From the NCBI RefSeq assembly GCF_005937185.1, contig NZ_VCNI01000001.1, positions 1,856,657-1,920,656 of the forward strand: a stretch of 64,000 bases of DNA, written 5' to 3'. The notes under the pieces are model-generated. The model worked only from the letters and a program-made list of their open reading frames with translations, was not told where the DNA came from and searched no databases. Source of the DNA: Flagellimonas algicola. Its GTDB lineage: Bacteria > Bacteroidota > Bacteroidia > Flavobacteriales > Flavobacteriaceae. Positions 36,064 through 44,563 of the stretch are shown piece after piece. Made by a program: the position numbers and the translations under genes. Within the stretch, counting starts at the first letter, position 1, and each line of letters begins with the position of its first letter.

Positions 36064-36488
36064 ATCAAACCATACTTTTCCCTATTGGCCAACACTTTTG
36101 GGCTGTTGGTTTGCATCCATTCGGTGAGTTCCAGTAATTTTTCCACATAAGACTGGCCAAAATCCGTTAAGCTATATTCTACTCGGATAGGTACCTCAGC
36201 GTATGCTTTTCGCTGTATATAACCATCTGCTTCCAGCACTTTTAGTCGTTGGCTAAGCACTTTATTGGAAATGCCGTATACGAACTTTTTAAGCTTATTG
36301 AACCTCAAAACAGGAAAATACCCCAGCCACAAAATGATGAGAGCACTCCACTGATCTGAGGCCACGGACATTACATCCCTTACAGGGCAGAGTTCCGGTG
36401 GGTTCTTGTAATCGATGTGCCCAAACATTTTTTGTAATTTTTTTGCAGTTCTAATCTTCTGATTATCAGCAACAGTTTCTGATTCCAT
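36060..36488 (-). CDS. HxlR-family transcriptional regulator
   Basis: A 142-residue winged-helix regulator. The family-typical N-terminal CPVRD (Cys34) precedes the winged helix (about 45-125) with RFNKLKKFVYGISNKVLSQRLKVLEADGYIQRK. Many HxlR proteins sense electrophiles or reactive species through that cysteine. The gene diverges from an alpha/beta hydrolase gene, and the perfect palindrome at 36562-36576 is a likely binding site, so it probably controls the hydrolase and itself. Its 3' end overlaps the upstream plus-strand gene by 4 bp. Confidence 0.92.
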   Translation of the reverse strand: MESETVADNQKIRTAKKLQKMFGHIDYKNPPELCPVRDVMSVASDQWSALIILWLGYFPVLRFNKLKKFVYGISNKVLSQRLKVLEADGYIQRKAYAEVPIRVEYSLTDFGQSYVEKLLELTEWMQTNSPKVLANREKYGLI

Positions 36489-36561
36489 ACTTAGTTGTGT
36501 TGAGGTGACTTCTTTTTTCTTCCAAAAGGAATATGTAATTTTAGTATCTATTATAGAGTAA

Positions 36562-36576
36562 GTTACAAAAAGTAAC
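36562..36576 (+). promoter_or_regulatory. Candidate HxlR operator
   Basis: GTTAC-AAAAA-GTAAC is a perfect 5-bp inverted repeat with a 5-base spacer, ending 4 bp before the hydrolase start codon and 74 bp from the HxlR start. Short GTTAC/GTAAC-type dyads are typical of HxlR regulators. Confidence 0.5.
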
Positions 36577-36580
36577 CGGT

Positions 36581-37420
36581 ATGAAAAAACTGATTGCCAA
36601 AATAGTTCCCCTAGCCTATGGTCAATATTTCAACCTGTCTTCTATTTTTGCACCCAAATATGCCGCCCATAAAGCTTTTAATGTTTTTTGCACCATAAGA
36701 AAAGGGAAGGTATTGCCTCAGCAAAAGCCATATTTGGATCAGGCCAAATTGGCTGTGGAGAATGTGGCGGGTCATGCAATACAAACCTATCAGTGGCCGG
36801 GAACCATGGAAACCGTGCTTTTGGTCCATGGATGGGAAAGCAATACCTTCAGGTGGCGTAACCTTATCCAGAAGCTTCAGGAGGCCCAATATAATATCAT
36901 CGCATTTGATGCCCCCTCCCATGGATATTCCACCGGGAAATTGCTCTATGCCCCCCTTTATGAAGAAGTCCTGCATTATATGGTAAAAAAACATGACCCG
37001 AGATATCTTGTTGGACATTCAATGGGAGGCCTAACCCTGATGTACAACGAATATAAAAACCCAAACCCCGGGGTTAAAAAAATGGTGGTAATCGGCGCCC
37101 CTTCGGAGTTTCATGAAATTATGCAACAGTACCAGGATATTTTGAAATTCAACGACCGCTTTATGGGGCTTTTGGACAACTATATCTTCAATCGTTTCGG
37201 ATTTCAAATCAAGGATTTTTCTACCTCTAAGTTTGCTAAGACAAACACCAAACAAGGATTGCTCTTTCATGATAAACTGGATATGGTAGCGCCATACCAC
37301 GCCTCCAAACAAGTCCATGCATCCTGGAAAGGAAGCAAGTTAGTCACCACAGAAGGTTTGGGGCATTCCATGCATCAGGAGGAGGTCAATGATGAAATCA
37401 TAAGCTTTCTTGTGGCCTAG
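36581..37420 (+). CDS. Alpha/beta hydrolase
   Basis: A 279-residue alpha/beta hydrolase. The oxyanion-region LLVHGWESNTFRWR lies at about 80-93, the nucleophile is Ser147 in LVGHSMGG, and the late EGLGHSMHQEEV supplies the candidate catalytic histidine. It has no clear signal peptide. It diverges from hxlR and carries the palindromic operator candidate immediately before its start, so it is likely induced by whatever the regulator senses. The ester or lactone substrate is unknown. Confidence 0.9.
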   Translation: MKKLIAKIVPLAYGQYFNLSSIFAPKYAAHKAFNVFCTIRKGKVLPQQKPYLDQAKLAVENVAGHAIQTYQWPGTMETVLLVHGWESNTFRWRNLIQKLQEAQYNIIAFDAPSHGYSTGKLLYAPLYEEVLHYMVKKHDPRYLVGHSMGGLTLMYNEYKNPNPGVKKMVVIGAPSEFHEIMQQYQDILKFNDRFMGLLDNYIFNRFGFQIKDFSTSKFAKTNTKQGLLFHDKLDMVAPYHASKQVHASWKGSKLVTTEGLGHSMHQEEVNDEIISFLVA

Positions 37421-37431
37421 CTCATCCTAAA

Positions 37432-37465
37432 AAAATCCCAAACACTTTTCAGCACTTGGGATTTT
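37432..37465. terminator. Bidirectional terminator between convergent genes
   Basis: AAAATCCCAA (37432-37441) pairs perfectly with TTGGGATTTT (37456-37465), and T-rich tracts lie on both outer sides. It can end both the hydrolase transcript and the minus-strand oxidoreductase transcript that finishes at 37491. Confidence 0.65.
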
Positions 37466-37490
37466 CATTTTATTCATGAAAAGGGTTGAA

Positions 37491-38933
37491 CTAGAACTCT
37501 CTGTACTCTCCTGCCAAATATTGATTGGCTTCTTCCTCTGCAAATTTTGCCTTTTCACTGTCCCAATGCAAGGTTTGATTAGGGAAACGACCGGCAATCA
37601 CTCCCAATAGAATGGTCTCAGTCAAACGGGCGGCATACTCAAAAGGAGCGGTGCATTTGTCCTTGCCCAAACAAGCATCAATAAATTGGTGATAATGCTT
37701 GGGTCCTTCACTGGTGTAGTTTCTAACGGGTGCTCCCAAATTTTGCTTGGCGATTTCTTTGGAAATATCAACATATTTGCCCCTTACAATTTTTCTAGGC
37801 AATTGCATGAAATGGGGCAACAACAAGCGACCCTTGGTTCCTACGAACATAGCACCTTGCTCTGGTAATTGACCTTCAGCGGCAACCCCAGCGTCCAAGG
37901 AATTGTTATTTTTTACAGTTTGTTTCTTTTTGCCCACGGTCTTCGCTCCTGGAAGCACCAAATCTTCATGGGCAGGAGGCATTCCAGGGCCATCGTACCA
38001 AATCCACTTTAGTGTTTTACCCGTGTAATCGGTTCCTGGAAATTCATAGGTAACTGTATTGTTTTCAGGATACCCGAATCCATTTGGTTCACGGCATTCA
38101 TTTTTAATGGTCATGGGCACATCCAAATTAAGCGCATTATAAGGGGTATCAAAAATATGAACGCCCATATCGCCCAAAGTACCACATCCATAATCCATTA
38201 GCTTTCGCCAGTTTCCTGGATGATAGTATCCTTCCTTGTAAGGCCGTTTTGCCGAAGTACCCAACCAAAGGTTCCAGTCCAGCTGCGCTGGTACGGGATC
38301 TTCCCCTTCTGGCTCAGCACCGTTGTACCCCCAAGATTTTGGGCTCCAAGCATGAACCGTATGTACTTTTCCAATAATGCCATCCTGAATCAATAAGGTG
38401 GCCAATTTATAATCGTAGAACGAATGTACTTGTATGCCCATTTGGGTGACCAAACCTTTGTCCTCAGCCATTTTCTTCATCGCTCTGGATTCAGAAACAT
38501 AGTGGGTCAATGGTTTTTGACAATACACGTGCTTGTCCTTTTGCATGGCCAACAACGAGGCAGGGGCATGAGTATGGTCCGGGGTAGAAACGATTACTGC
38601 GTCAATTTCATCGGCCATCTCATCCAACATCACACGGTAGTCAAAAAATACGCGTGCCTTAGGATGTTTCTTTCGTGCCATTGCTAAGTTAATGGCATCC
38701 ACATCACAAAGTGCCACGACATCCACTTGCGGGTGCGATGAAATATCATTGAGATCCGCAGCTCCCATATTGTTTACGCCAATATGCGCTGTCCTAATAC
38801 GGCCATCCGGCTTTAATGCTCTTAATTTTTCATGGGCACTTAGAACGGAAGGTGCGGCCAATAAACCGAGGGCCCCCACACCACTTTTCTTCAGAAAATC
38901 CCTCCTATCCTGATTTGATGTCTTCTTACTCAT
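37491..38933 (-). CDS. Tat-exported Gfo/Idh/MocA oxidoreductase
   Basis: A 480-residue sugar dehydrogenase with a clear Tat leader (DRRDFLKKSGVGALGLLA, twin Arg at 10-11), so it is exported already loaded with cofactor. The nucleotide-binding part begins RTAHIGVNNMGAAD, a variant of GxGxxG, and the EKP motif appears as YCQKPLTHYV. The DPVPAQLDWNLWLG and GNWRKLMDYGCGTLGDMGVH segments are typical of the secreted subgroup. It is followed 16 bp upstream by DUF1080 genes on the same strand. Together they suggest oxidation of a glycoside to a 3-keto form before cleavage (inference). Confidence 0.93.
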   Translation of the reverse strand: MSKKTSNQDRRDFLKKSGVGALGLLAAPSVLSAHEKLRALKPDGRIRTAHIGVNNMGAADLNDISSHPQVDVVALCDVDAINLAMARKKHPKARVFFDYRVMLDEMADEIDAVIVSTPDHTHAPASLLAMQKDKHVYCQKPLTHYVSESRAMKKMAEDKGLVTQMGIQVHSFYDYKLATLLIQDGIIGKVHTVHAWSPKSWGYNGAEPEGEDPVPAQLDWNLWLGTSAKRPYKEGYYHPGNWRKLMDYGCGTLGDMGVHIFDTPYNALNLDVPMTIKNECREPNGFGYPENNTVTYEFPGTDYTGKTLKWIWYDGPGMPPAHEDLVLPGAKTVGKKKQTVKNNNSLDAGVAAEGQLPEQGAMFVGTKGRLLLPHFMQLPRKIVRGKYVDISKEIAKQNLGAPVRNYTSEGPKHYHQFIDACLGKDKCTAPFEYAARLTETILLGVIAGRFPNQTLHWDSEKAKFAEEEANQYLAGEYREF

Positions 38934-38949
38934 ACTATTCTGTTATAAA

Positions 38950-39633
38950 TTATTTTTTTGACGGTAATTCTTTGATTTTAATATTTCTAAAACGAACAAC
39001 ATCCCCATGCCCTAAAAAGCCGATATGTCCAACATTTCTTTTGAGTCCAGGATGGTCTTTTTTATCCATGGTTCCATTTTTAGTAGCTTCCTGTAAATCG
39101 CCATCAACAATAATGGTTCCGTTGAGGACTACCTTGACTTTTGGCCCATTTACGGTTACTTCCTGAACATTCCATTCACCCACGGATTTTAGAAAACCGC
39201 GTTTGGCGGGGATAAGCCCATAAACCGACCCATGGTATTGATAAGGTTGTAAATTGGCATATTTCTCGGCTGTGTTGTCCAATATTTGGAGCTCCTTCCC
39301 AAGGTAGGCCACATCGCCTTCCAAAGGTGCGTGAATACCCAATCCATTGTTTGCTCCGGGAGTCAATTGAAATTCGAATCTGAAAACAAAATCCCCATAC
39401 TCGTCTTCGGTCAGTAGGTTGCCTCCACTTCCTCCCCCACTTGGGTCAACTACAATATAACCATTTTCAACGCGATAGGACTGCTTGTTTCCAATCCATC
39501 CGTCCAAATTTTTATCATTGAAAAGCTCTACAAAACCCTCATCTTTTGTTGCTTGCTTTTGGGCATTGCAGGGAAATTGTGCAAAAAAACAGCACAATAT
39601 TCCTAAGGAGATTATTCTTCCCAATGTAGCCAT
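38950..39633 (-). CDS. Secreted DUF1080 protein (3-keto-disaccharide hydrolase domain)
   Basis: A 227-residue periplasmic protein. The start at 39633 gives a signal peptide (MATLGRIISLGILCCFFAQ); it overlaps the stop of the preceding DUF1080 gene by one base in TAATG, so the two are coupled. The mature part is one DUF1080 concanavalin-like fold: VELFNDKNLDGWIGN, a central FEFQLTPGANNGLGIHAP, and the late HIGFLGHGDVVRFRNIKIKEL. Pfam names the family for 3-keto-disaccharide hydrolase activity. It precedes the Tat-linked dehydrogenase on the same strand. Confidence 0.9.
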   Translation of the reverse strand: MATLGRIISLGILCCFFAQFPCNAQKQATKDEGFVELFNDKNLDGWIGNKQSYRVENGYIVVDPSGGGSGGNLLTEDEYGDFVFRFEFQLTPGANNGLGIHAPLEGDVAYLGKELQILDNTAEKYANLQPYQYHGSVYGLIPAKRGFLKSVGEWNVQEVTVNGPKVKVVLNGTIIVDGDLQEATKNGTMDKKDHPGLKRNVGHIGFLGHGDVVRFRNIKIKELPSKK

Positions 39634-40421
39634 TATAGCTTTTTGATTTTGATATTCTTGAACCAAATGGGACTAGAATGGTCCTGTAAGGCTATAAAGC
39701 CTTTTTTGTATTTTCCGTAATCGGGGGCGTTATCCCACTTTCCTGAGTTTTTCTTATTGTTCCAATCCTCGGACCATGGTTGGAACTCCAACAGCTTTTT
39801 ACCATTGAGCCAATGTTCCACTTTTTCCGGGGTGAACACAATTTTGGAAGAATTCCATTCGCCAACTGGATTCAGTACTTTTTGGGACTCATCCGCAACA
39901 TGCATGGCATAGTCAGCTCCAGTTTTCTGCCAGTCCTGTAACAACTCTGGGTGTTCCGCTCCAAACTGGGAATTATACCCAGTTAAATCGTGTATTTTGG
40001 CATAATTCTCATCATCAATGAGCTGATATTCCGGTGAAACTACCGGTGGCCCGTCATAACCTTCCTTAACGTGATAAAAGATTCCACTATTACCACCTTC
40101 GGGAATTTTCCATTCCAAATAGAGCTCAAAATTATCAAACTCCTCAGCGCCATAAATAATGTCTTTGCCCCCCTTATAATCTTGTTCTAGACCCAGTTCG
40201 GTGTCAAATGTCAGCGTACTGTCCCTAATGGTCCAACCCGGAGGGAGTGCATCCCCGTTATAGGCACGCCAGCCTTCGGTGCTGGTTCCATCAAAAAGAT
40301 AGATCCATTCATTGGCTGTTGGACTTGTTTCATTAACAACTGCTTTTTCAGCAACAGCTTTACTTCCCACTTTACAGGCGCCTACGATAAGTAACGATAC
40401 CAGAACGGCAATTTTCTTCAT
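39633..40421 (-). CDS. DUF1080 lipoprotein (3-keto-disaccharide hydrolase domain)
   Basis: A 262-residue lipoprotein (MKKIAVLVSLLIVGAC, Cys16). The DUF1080 landmarks are WIYLFDGTSTEGWRAYN, YLEWKIPEGGNSGIFYHV and the terminal GFIALQDHSSPIWFKNIKIKKL. It is the first gene of the minus-strand run that continues with a second DUF1080 protein and the Tat-linked oxidoreductase; all are predicted outside the cytoplasm. The pairing of two DUF1080 proteins with different anchors suggests different substrates or steps. The 190 bp upstream hold no other gene. Confidence 0.9.
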   Translation of the reverse strand: MKKIAVLVSLLIVGACKVGSKAVAEKAVVNETSPTANEWIYLFDGTSTEGWRAYNGDALPPGWTIRDSTLTFDTELGLEQDYKGGKDIIYGAEEFDNFELYLEWKIPEGGNSGIFYHVKEGYDGPPVVSPEYQLIDDENYAKIHDLTGYNSQFGAEHPELLQDWQKTGADYAMHVADESQKVLNPVGEWNSSKIVFTPEKVEHWLNGKKLLEFQPWSEDWNNKKNSGKWDNAPDYGKYKKGFIALQDHSSPIWFKNIKIKKL

Positions 40422-40614
40422 TTTAATTTGTAATTCAATTGGTTATAGTGACAGCTACTAAAGGTAAACACAATTGCCTGATGTGCGAATTTTTTTATAC
40501 CACCAACACATCATAAACCATGAATGTTATAGATTCTTGGAATTAGCTGTTGACAGGCTTCAAAACTCCAATTCTATTTGCACGGTTGGCTAATGCACTT
40601 TACTTTTAGTACAT

Positions 40615-41037
40615 ATGCAAATCATCACACCATTTCACGTTGCCATTCCCGTACATAATCTGGCGGAATGCCGAACCTTTTATAGAGAGGTTTTAGGTTG
40701 CGAAGAAGGCCGAAGCAGCGACCATTGGGTAGATTTTAATCTTTTTGGGCACCAATTGGTCATTCATTACAAACCAAAGTCTGAGTCAGCTTTACACACC
40801 AACCCCGTAGATGGCAAAAATGTACCCGTTCCGCATTATGGCGTCGTATTACCCTGGGAAGTTTTTGATAGCTTCTCTAGCGCATTGAAACAAAAAGCAG
40901 TGGAATTCATTATTGAGCCCTATATCCGATTTAAAGGGGAAGTAGGCGAACAAGCCACCATGTTTTTTTTAGACCCGGCCGGAAACGCCTTGGAGTTCAA
41001 GGCCTTTAAGGATATGTCACAACTTTTCGCAAAATAA
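40615..41037 (+). CDS. VOC-family (glyoxalase/bleomycin-resistance) protein
   Basis: A 140-residue cytoplasmic protein of the vicinal-oxygen-chelate superfamily. It opens [26 protein letters not shown], the standard first beta-alpha-beta unit with a metal His, and ends with [16 protein letters not shown], with the second metal Glu. Family members include glyoxalases, dioxygenases and isomerases. It lies 14 bp upstream of a DUF1080 lipoprotein gene and diverges from the other two DUF1080 genes, so a role in handling a keto-sugar product is possible but unproven. Confidence 0.88.
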   Translation: MQIITPFHVAIPVHNLAECRTFYREVLGCEEGRSSDHWVDFNLFGHQLVIHYKPKSESALHTNPVDGKNVPVPHYGVVLPWEVFDSFSSALKQKAVEFIIEPYIRFKGEVGEQATMFFLDPAGNALEFKAFKDMSQLFAK

Positions 41038-41051
41038 CCAAAACCATTTCC

Positions 41052-41894
41052 ATGACTAACCGATTAAAACATAATGCCCTTACTGCATCCATCCTGGTAG
41101 TTTGCTTATTGTTACTGCATTGCAAACCCAAGGAAGCAGACAAATCTCAACCTGAAGAGCAAACCCAGACGCAAATTGAAGACCCCTGGGTTCATTTGTT
41201 CAACGGTAATGATATCGAGAACTGGACGGTTAAAATCCATCACTATGAGGTGGGCGATAATTTTGGAGATACTTTTCGGGTAGAGAATGGCATGATCAGA
41301 GTCCGCTACGATAATTACGAAGGTGACTTTAATGAACGCTACGGCCATTTGTATTACAATACCCCATATTCCCATTACCACCTAAGCATGGAATATCGTT
41401 TTGCCAGCCCATGGTACGATACGGCCCCGAGCTATACCGTGCTCAACAGTGGTCTCATGTTCCATTCCCAAGATCCGCGTACCATGCCCAAGGAACAGGA
41501 TTGGCCCATATCGGTAGAGATGCAATTTCTGGCGGAAGTCAATGAAGGGGAAGCTAGGCCCACTGGAAATATGTGTTCTCCTGGCACAGATGTTGTTTTT
41601 GAAGGTAAAATAGATCCAAGACATTGTATCAGCTCTACCAGTAAGACCTATAAACCCAATGAATGGGTCAAGGCAGAGCTCATTGTACATGGGGATTCCT
41701 TGGTCACACACATCATTAATGGGGAAAAGGTTTTGGAATATACCCATCCACAGATAGGTGGCAGCGTAGCCAATAGATATGACGAAAGTATAAAGATTGA
41801 CGGAAAGCCTTTAAAAGAAGGGTTTATTGCACTTCAAAGCGAAGGTCAACCTATAGATTTCCGTAATATCAAGCTCAAAGTTTTGGAGCACTGA
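41052..41894 (+). CDS. DUF1080 lipoprotein, third copy in the locus
   Basis: A 280-residue lipoprotein (lipobox LLHC, Cys24) with a DUF1080 domain: WVHLFNGNDIENWTVKIHHYE near the start of the mature part, an MEYRFASPWYDTAP centre, and GFIALQSEGQPIDFRNIKLKVL at the end. A long insertion with CSPGTDVVFEGKIDPRHCISSTSK separates it from the other two copies and suggests a different substrate. It follows the VOC gene by 14 bp and converges on the DUF2306 gene with 4 bp between stops. Confidence 0.9.
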   Translation: MTNRLKHNALTASILVVCLLLLHCKPKEADKSQPEEQTQTQIEDPWVHLFNGNDIENWTVKIHHYEVGDNFGDTFRVENGMIRVRYDNYEGDFNERYGHLYYNTPYSHYHLSMEYRFASPWYDTAPSYTVLNSGLMFHSQDPRTMPKEQDWPISVEMQFLAEVNEGEARPTGNMCSPGTDVVFEGKIDPRHCISSTSKTYKPNEWVKAELIVHGDSLVTHIINGEKVLEYTHPQIGGSVANRYDESIKIDGKPLKEGFIALQSEGQPIDFRNIKLKVLEH

Positions 41895-41898
41895 TCCA

Positions 41899-42525
41899 TT
41901 AAGCCAGGGAAATTCCCTTTTTCCGAACCCAGAAATAGGCAAAAATCATGTTGGGCACCCAGCATAGCCAAGCCACAATTTTATAGGCAATCAAAAACTC
42001 TCCAAAAGTCAGAGTCAAGAGTGGCAACCAGATACGCAGGGTAACAGCCGCAAAACAGGCTGCGTAGCTGTAAATCATCATGCCCTGATGCAGCCCCAAA
42101 TCTTTGGCCCTAATCGCCAGGTAAGCTTTGAGGGTTGTATACAACCAGACCAATCCCAAGCCAATAAAACCCAAAGAGGTAATCCAACCCCCAGTGGCGT
42201 AAAACCCAATATAAACTGCACAAACCCCACTGAGCAACGCAGAAAGCACATAGATTTTGCCCAAGTTCCTATGAAGCCTTAATTTCCTAGATCTTAATTT
42301 TTTGCTGAACTGCGACCATCCGGTCAAAAGCGCTATCCCACCAAAGGTGATATGGCCGTAAAAACCAATGTTCCAAAGATGGCTTTCCAAAAGCGCCGAA
42401 GCCTTGCTCAGTAAAATGCCAAAAGGTTCAGGGGTTACCCAATACAAAACGGGATAAAACCCTACTCCTATGGCCAAAAAGGCAAATACAACCCATGCGA
42501 TTTTGTTTCTCGTTGTGCCAGACAT
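41899..42525 (-). CDS. DUF2306 membrane protein
   Basis: A 208-residue integral membrane protein with about six hydrophobic spans. The conserved HITFGGIALLTGWSQF segment, the RLHRNLGKIYVLSALLSG loop, and the DLGLHQGMMIYSYAACFAAVTLRIW region identify DUF2306. The regularly placed histidines resemble haem or metal ligands, but no function is established. It stands alone and converges with the DUF1080 gene. Confidence 0.88.
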   Translation of the reverse strand: MSGTTRNKIAWVVFAFLAIGVGFYPVLYWVTPEPFGILLSKASALLESHLWNIGFYGHITFGGIALLTGWSQFSKKLRSRKLRLHRNLGKIYVLSALLSGVCAVYIGFYATGGWITSLGFIGLGLVWLYTTLKAYLAIRAKDLGLHQGMMIYSYAACFAAVTLRIWLPLLTLTFGEFLIAYKIVAWLCWVPNMIFAYFWVRKKGISLA

Positions 42526-42639
42526 CTCAGTTGATTTGGATACAATTTATCGAATAAATGCCTGAAAAAATAAGATTGGCCGGGACAATCCGTTATATTT
42601 TAAGTTGAACAGGCATTTTTTGAGCCCAAATCGTGAATT

Positions 42640-42798
42640 ATGAAAACTGTTCTGTTGTTTATCACGCTTCTTTTTTCTTCCCTGGCCCTTTCAAGTTGTA
42701 CCAACGATGAAGGTGACAATGATTTGGATTTTTTGACCCCTGACGAGGAAGAAAACCAAATGGTCAATGCTGAAAACGAACAAGGAATAAAAGCATAA
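42640..42798 (+). CDS. Small lipoprotein (52 aa), unknown
   Basis: An ATG at 42640 opens a 52-residue frame with a textbook lipoprotein signal (MKTVLLFITLLFSSLALSSC, Cys20) and a short, highly acidic mature part (TNDEGDNDLD and TPDEEENQMV) ending at TAA 42796-42798. The opposite-strand frame over the same DNA is not convincing. Length and acidity fit tiny flavobacterial surface lipoproteins. A perfect palindrome that can terminate it follows at 42803. No family is recognised. Confidence 0.7.
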   Translation: MKTVLLFITLLFSSLALSSCTNDEGDNDLDFLTPDEEENQMVNAENEQGIKA

Positions 42799-42802
42799 AA
42801 AA

Positions 42803-42822
42803 GCCTTAGCAATTGCTAAGGC
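42803..42822. terminator. Bidirectional terminator, perfect 20-bp palindrome
   Basis: GCCTTAGCAATTGCTAAGGC is a perfect palindrome preceded by AAAAAA on the plus strand, which is a T6 tail for the minus-strand lipoprotein gene ending at 42848. It also lies 4 bp after the stop of the small plus-strand lipoprotein gene. Confidence 0.75.
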
Positions 42823-42847
42823 CTCTTAGTTTGGATTTGGATATATT

Positions 42848-43249
42848 CTATTTGAATCCCATATCCTTCAGTTTCTCATCCATATTATCAGAAATCTCGG
42901 AGAATCGACTTTCATACCTAGGATTACCCGCGCAGGAAGTTGCGATGGCCACCCAATCTGAGGACCAGGAGGAGGCTCTCATCAGCATTTCGCTGTATTG
43001 CTTATCGGAAAGCGCAGCAGCGGGATTGTCCTTGTACTTCCCCAAAAATTCAAGATAATCATCCGTCCACTCTTCATAGGACGCCAAGAAATCATCGCAA
43101 TCCTTAATCGCCTCAGTGGCATCTGAACTATCCGAATGGGAATCCCCGACTTCCATCGTATCGGACTTACTTTCTTCGGAATCGGTCTTCTTTTTGCAAG
43201 AAAGTCCCATAAGCAGAAAACAAGACAGGATGGCTATTATTTTTTTCAT
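42848..43249 (-). CDS. Lipoprotein of unknown function (133 aa)
   Basis: A 133-residue lipoprotein (MKKIIAILSCFLLMGLSC, Cys18). A Ser/Asp/Glu-rich linker (about 20-50) precedes a helical domain with two cysteines (CDDFLASYEEWTDDYLEFL and IATSCAGNPRYESRF), possibly a disulfide. It resembles small DUF6591-like lipoproteins by eye only. It is co-directional with and 54 bp downstream of the OmpA-family gene, and is ended by the palindromic terminator at 42803. Confidence 0.72.
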   Translation of the reverse strand: MKKIIAILSCFLLMGLSCKKKTDSEESKSDTMEVGDSHSDSSDATEAIKDCDDFLASYEEWTDDYLEFLGKYKDNPAAALSDKQYSEMLMRASSWSSDWVAIATSCAGNPRYESRFSEISDNMDEKLKDMGFK

Positions 43250-43303
43250 AACCTATTGATTTTGAAGTTTGTTTAATTAGTTGACGCTCCTTTAAAGGTA
43301 CAT

Positions 43304-44473
43304 TTAATTGTGCAAAACAAACTCAACCCTCCTGTTCATGGCCCAAGCACTTTCATCGTTCCCGAGGCTTACAGGTTTTTCTTCCCCAAAGCCCTTGCTC
43401 GCAAGTCGGTACCTTTTGATTCCTTTGGAAACCATATAATTCTTTACGGCCCCAGCCCGATTTTCAGAGAGGGTTAAGTTGGATTCGTTGCTGCCATTGG
43501 AATCTGTGTGACCTTCTATGGTAACCTCCATATTGGGATGCTCCTTCATCATCTTCACAATCTTGTCCAAAGAAGGATATGATTCCGGTTTGATGTCGTA
43601 TCTGTCCACATCAAAATAGATATCCCGAACAACGATACGACCGTTGGTCACAATCCTATCATAAAGCGGCAGTCCTTCCTTTGCAATCATAAAATAATTG
43701 ATTCGAGCCTTGGTATGTCCATCACCCCTTGTAGATCCCGGAGACAGTGTATACAAGCTCAAATGGGTGAATTCCCTAATGTTTATATCCGGATTGTTCA
43801 CCAATTGCTGCCCGTTTACAAAGACCTTTAGGTTTCCTCTGTTAAAGGAGATTTGGGAAGTAAACCATCCAGGTGACTGCTTCCCTGCCATATAGGCCAA
43901 AGATTCCGATCCAGGTGCCACATTGGTTCCCCTGAGGTAAATGGTATAGGCAGGTCTGCTACTTCTGGAGCCGAACAATTGGATAACATAGGCCTCGTTG
44001 CCTTGCTGCCAAAAATGGTGTTCCAATTCTATTTTAAAAGACTCCCCCAAATAATCGTCCTTATCAAAAGTTGGCTTGATCTCACTTCTGGTAGATACCA
44101 TTTGCACTACGCCATCTTTCCTATTTCCCGAAATAAAATGTCCGTTTTCAACGGTTCCATCCACCTGAGTCCATTTGCTGGGGAATTCCCCTGGTTTCTC
44201 ATTATCAAAATTGTCGAAAAAGAGCAAGTTGCTCCGATCTATAAAATGTGGGTTGATTTTGCTTTTGCCTGAAGCCGTAATATATTCGTCGGTGCGCCCA
44301 TCTTCTTTTTCGGATTTTTGCTTATTACCAGTAAGTCCTTCATCCATCACTTCCGCAGCTTTATCTTCCACTTGCTTTTTGACTTTCCTAAGAAGTTTCT
44401 GCCCTTGTACACCATAGCAGGTCATGAATAGTACCGACAGTATGACCATTTGTATTGATTTTAATGTTCCCAT
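43304..44473 (-). CDS. OmpA-family outer-membrane protein
   Basis: A 389-residue protein with a signal peptide (about 1-25, ending GVQGQ). A lysine/glutamate-rich segment follows, then a concanavalin-like beta domain (about 80-265, from LLFFDNFDNEKPGEFPSKW), and a C-terminal OmpA peptidoglycan-binding domain (about 280-389) with DIYFDVDRYDIKPES, EVTIEGHTDSNGS, LSENRAGAVKNYM and NRRVEFVLHN. It anchors the cell wall to the outer membrane. The central domain is unlike the usual 8-strand barrel and may bind a ligand. Confidence 0.92.
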   Translation of the reverse strand: MGTLKSIQMVILSVLFMTCYGVQGQKLLRKVKKQVEDKAAEVMDEGLTGNKQKSEKEDGRTDEYITASGKSKINPHFIDRSNLLFFDNFDNEKPGEFPSKWTQVDGTVENGHFISGNRKDGVVQMVSTRSEIKPTFDKDDYLGESFKIELEHHFWQQGNEAYVIQLFGSRSSRPAYTIYLRGTNVAPGSESLAYMAGKQSPGWFTSQISFNRGNLKVFVNGQQLVNNPDINIREFTHLSLYTLSPGSTRGDGHTKARINYFMIAKEGLPLYDRIVTNGRIVVRDIYFDVDRYDIKPESYPSLDKIVKMMKEHPNMEVTIEGHTDSNGSNESNLTLSENRAGAVKNYMVSKGIKRYRLASKGFGEEKPVSLGNDESAWAMNRRVEFVLHN

Positions 44474-44563
44474 GTTGAAAATATTTATGTTATTATTCCA
44501 AATATCTGATTTAGAACAACTTGCATCAATCGCCCAAAAGAGGTATTTCCAAATGGCTTATAA

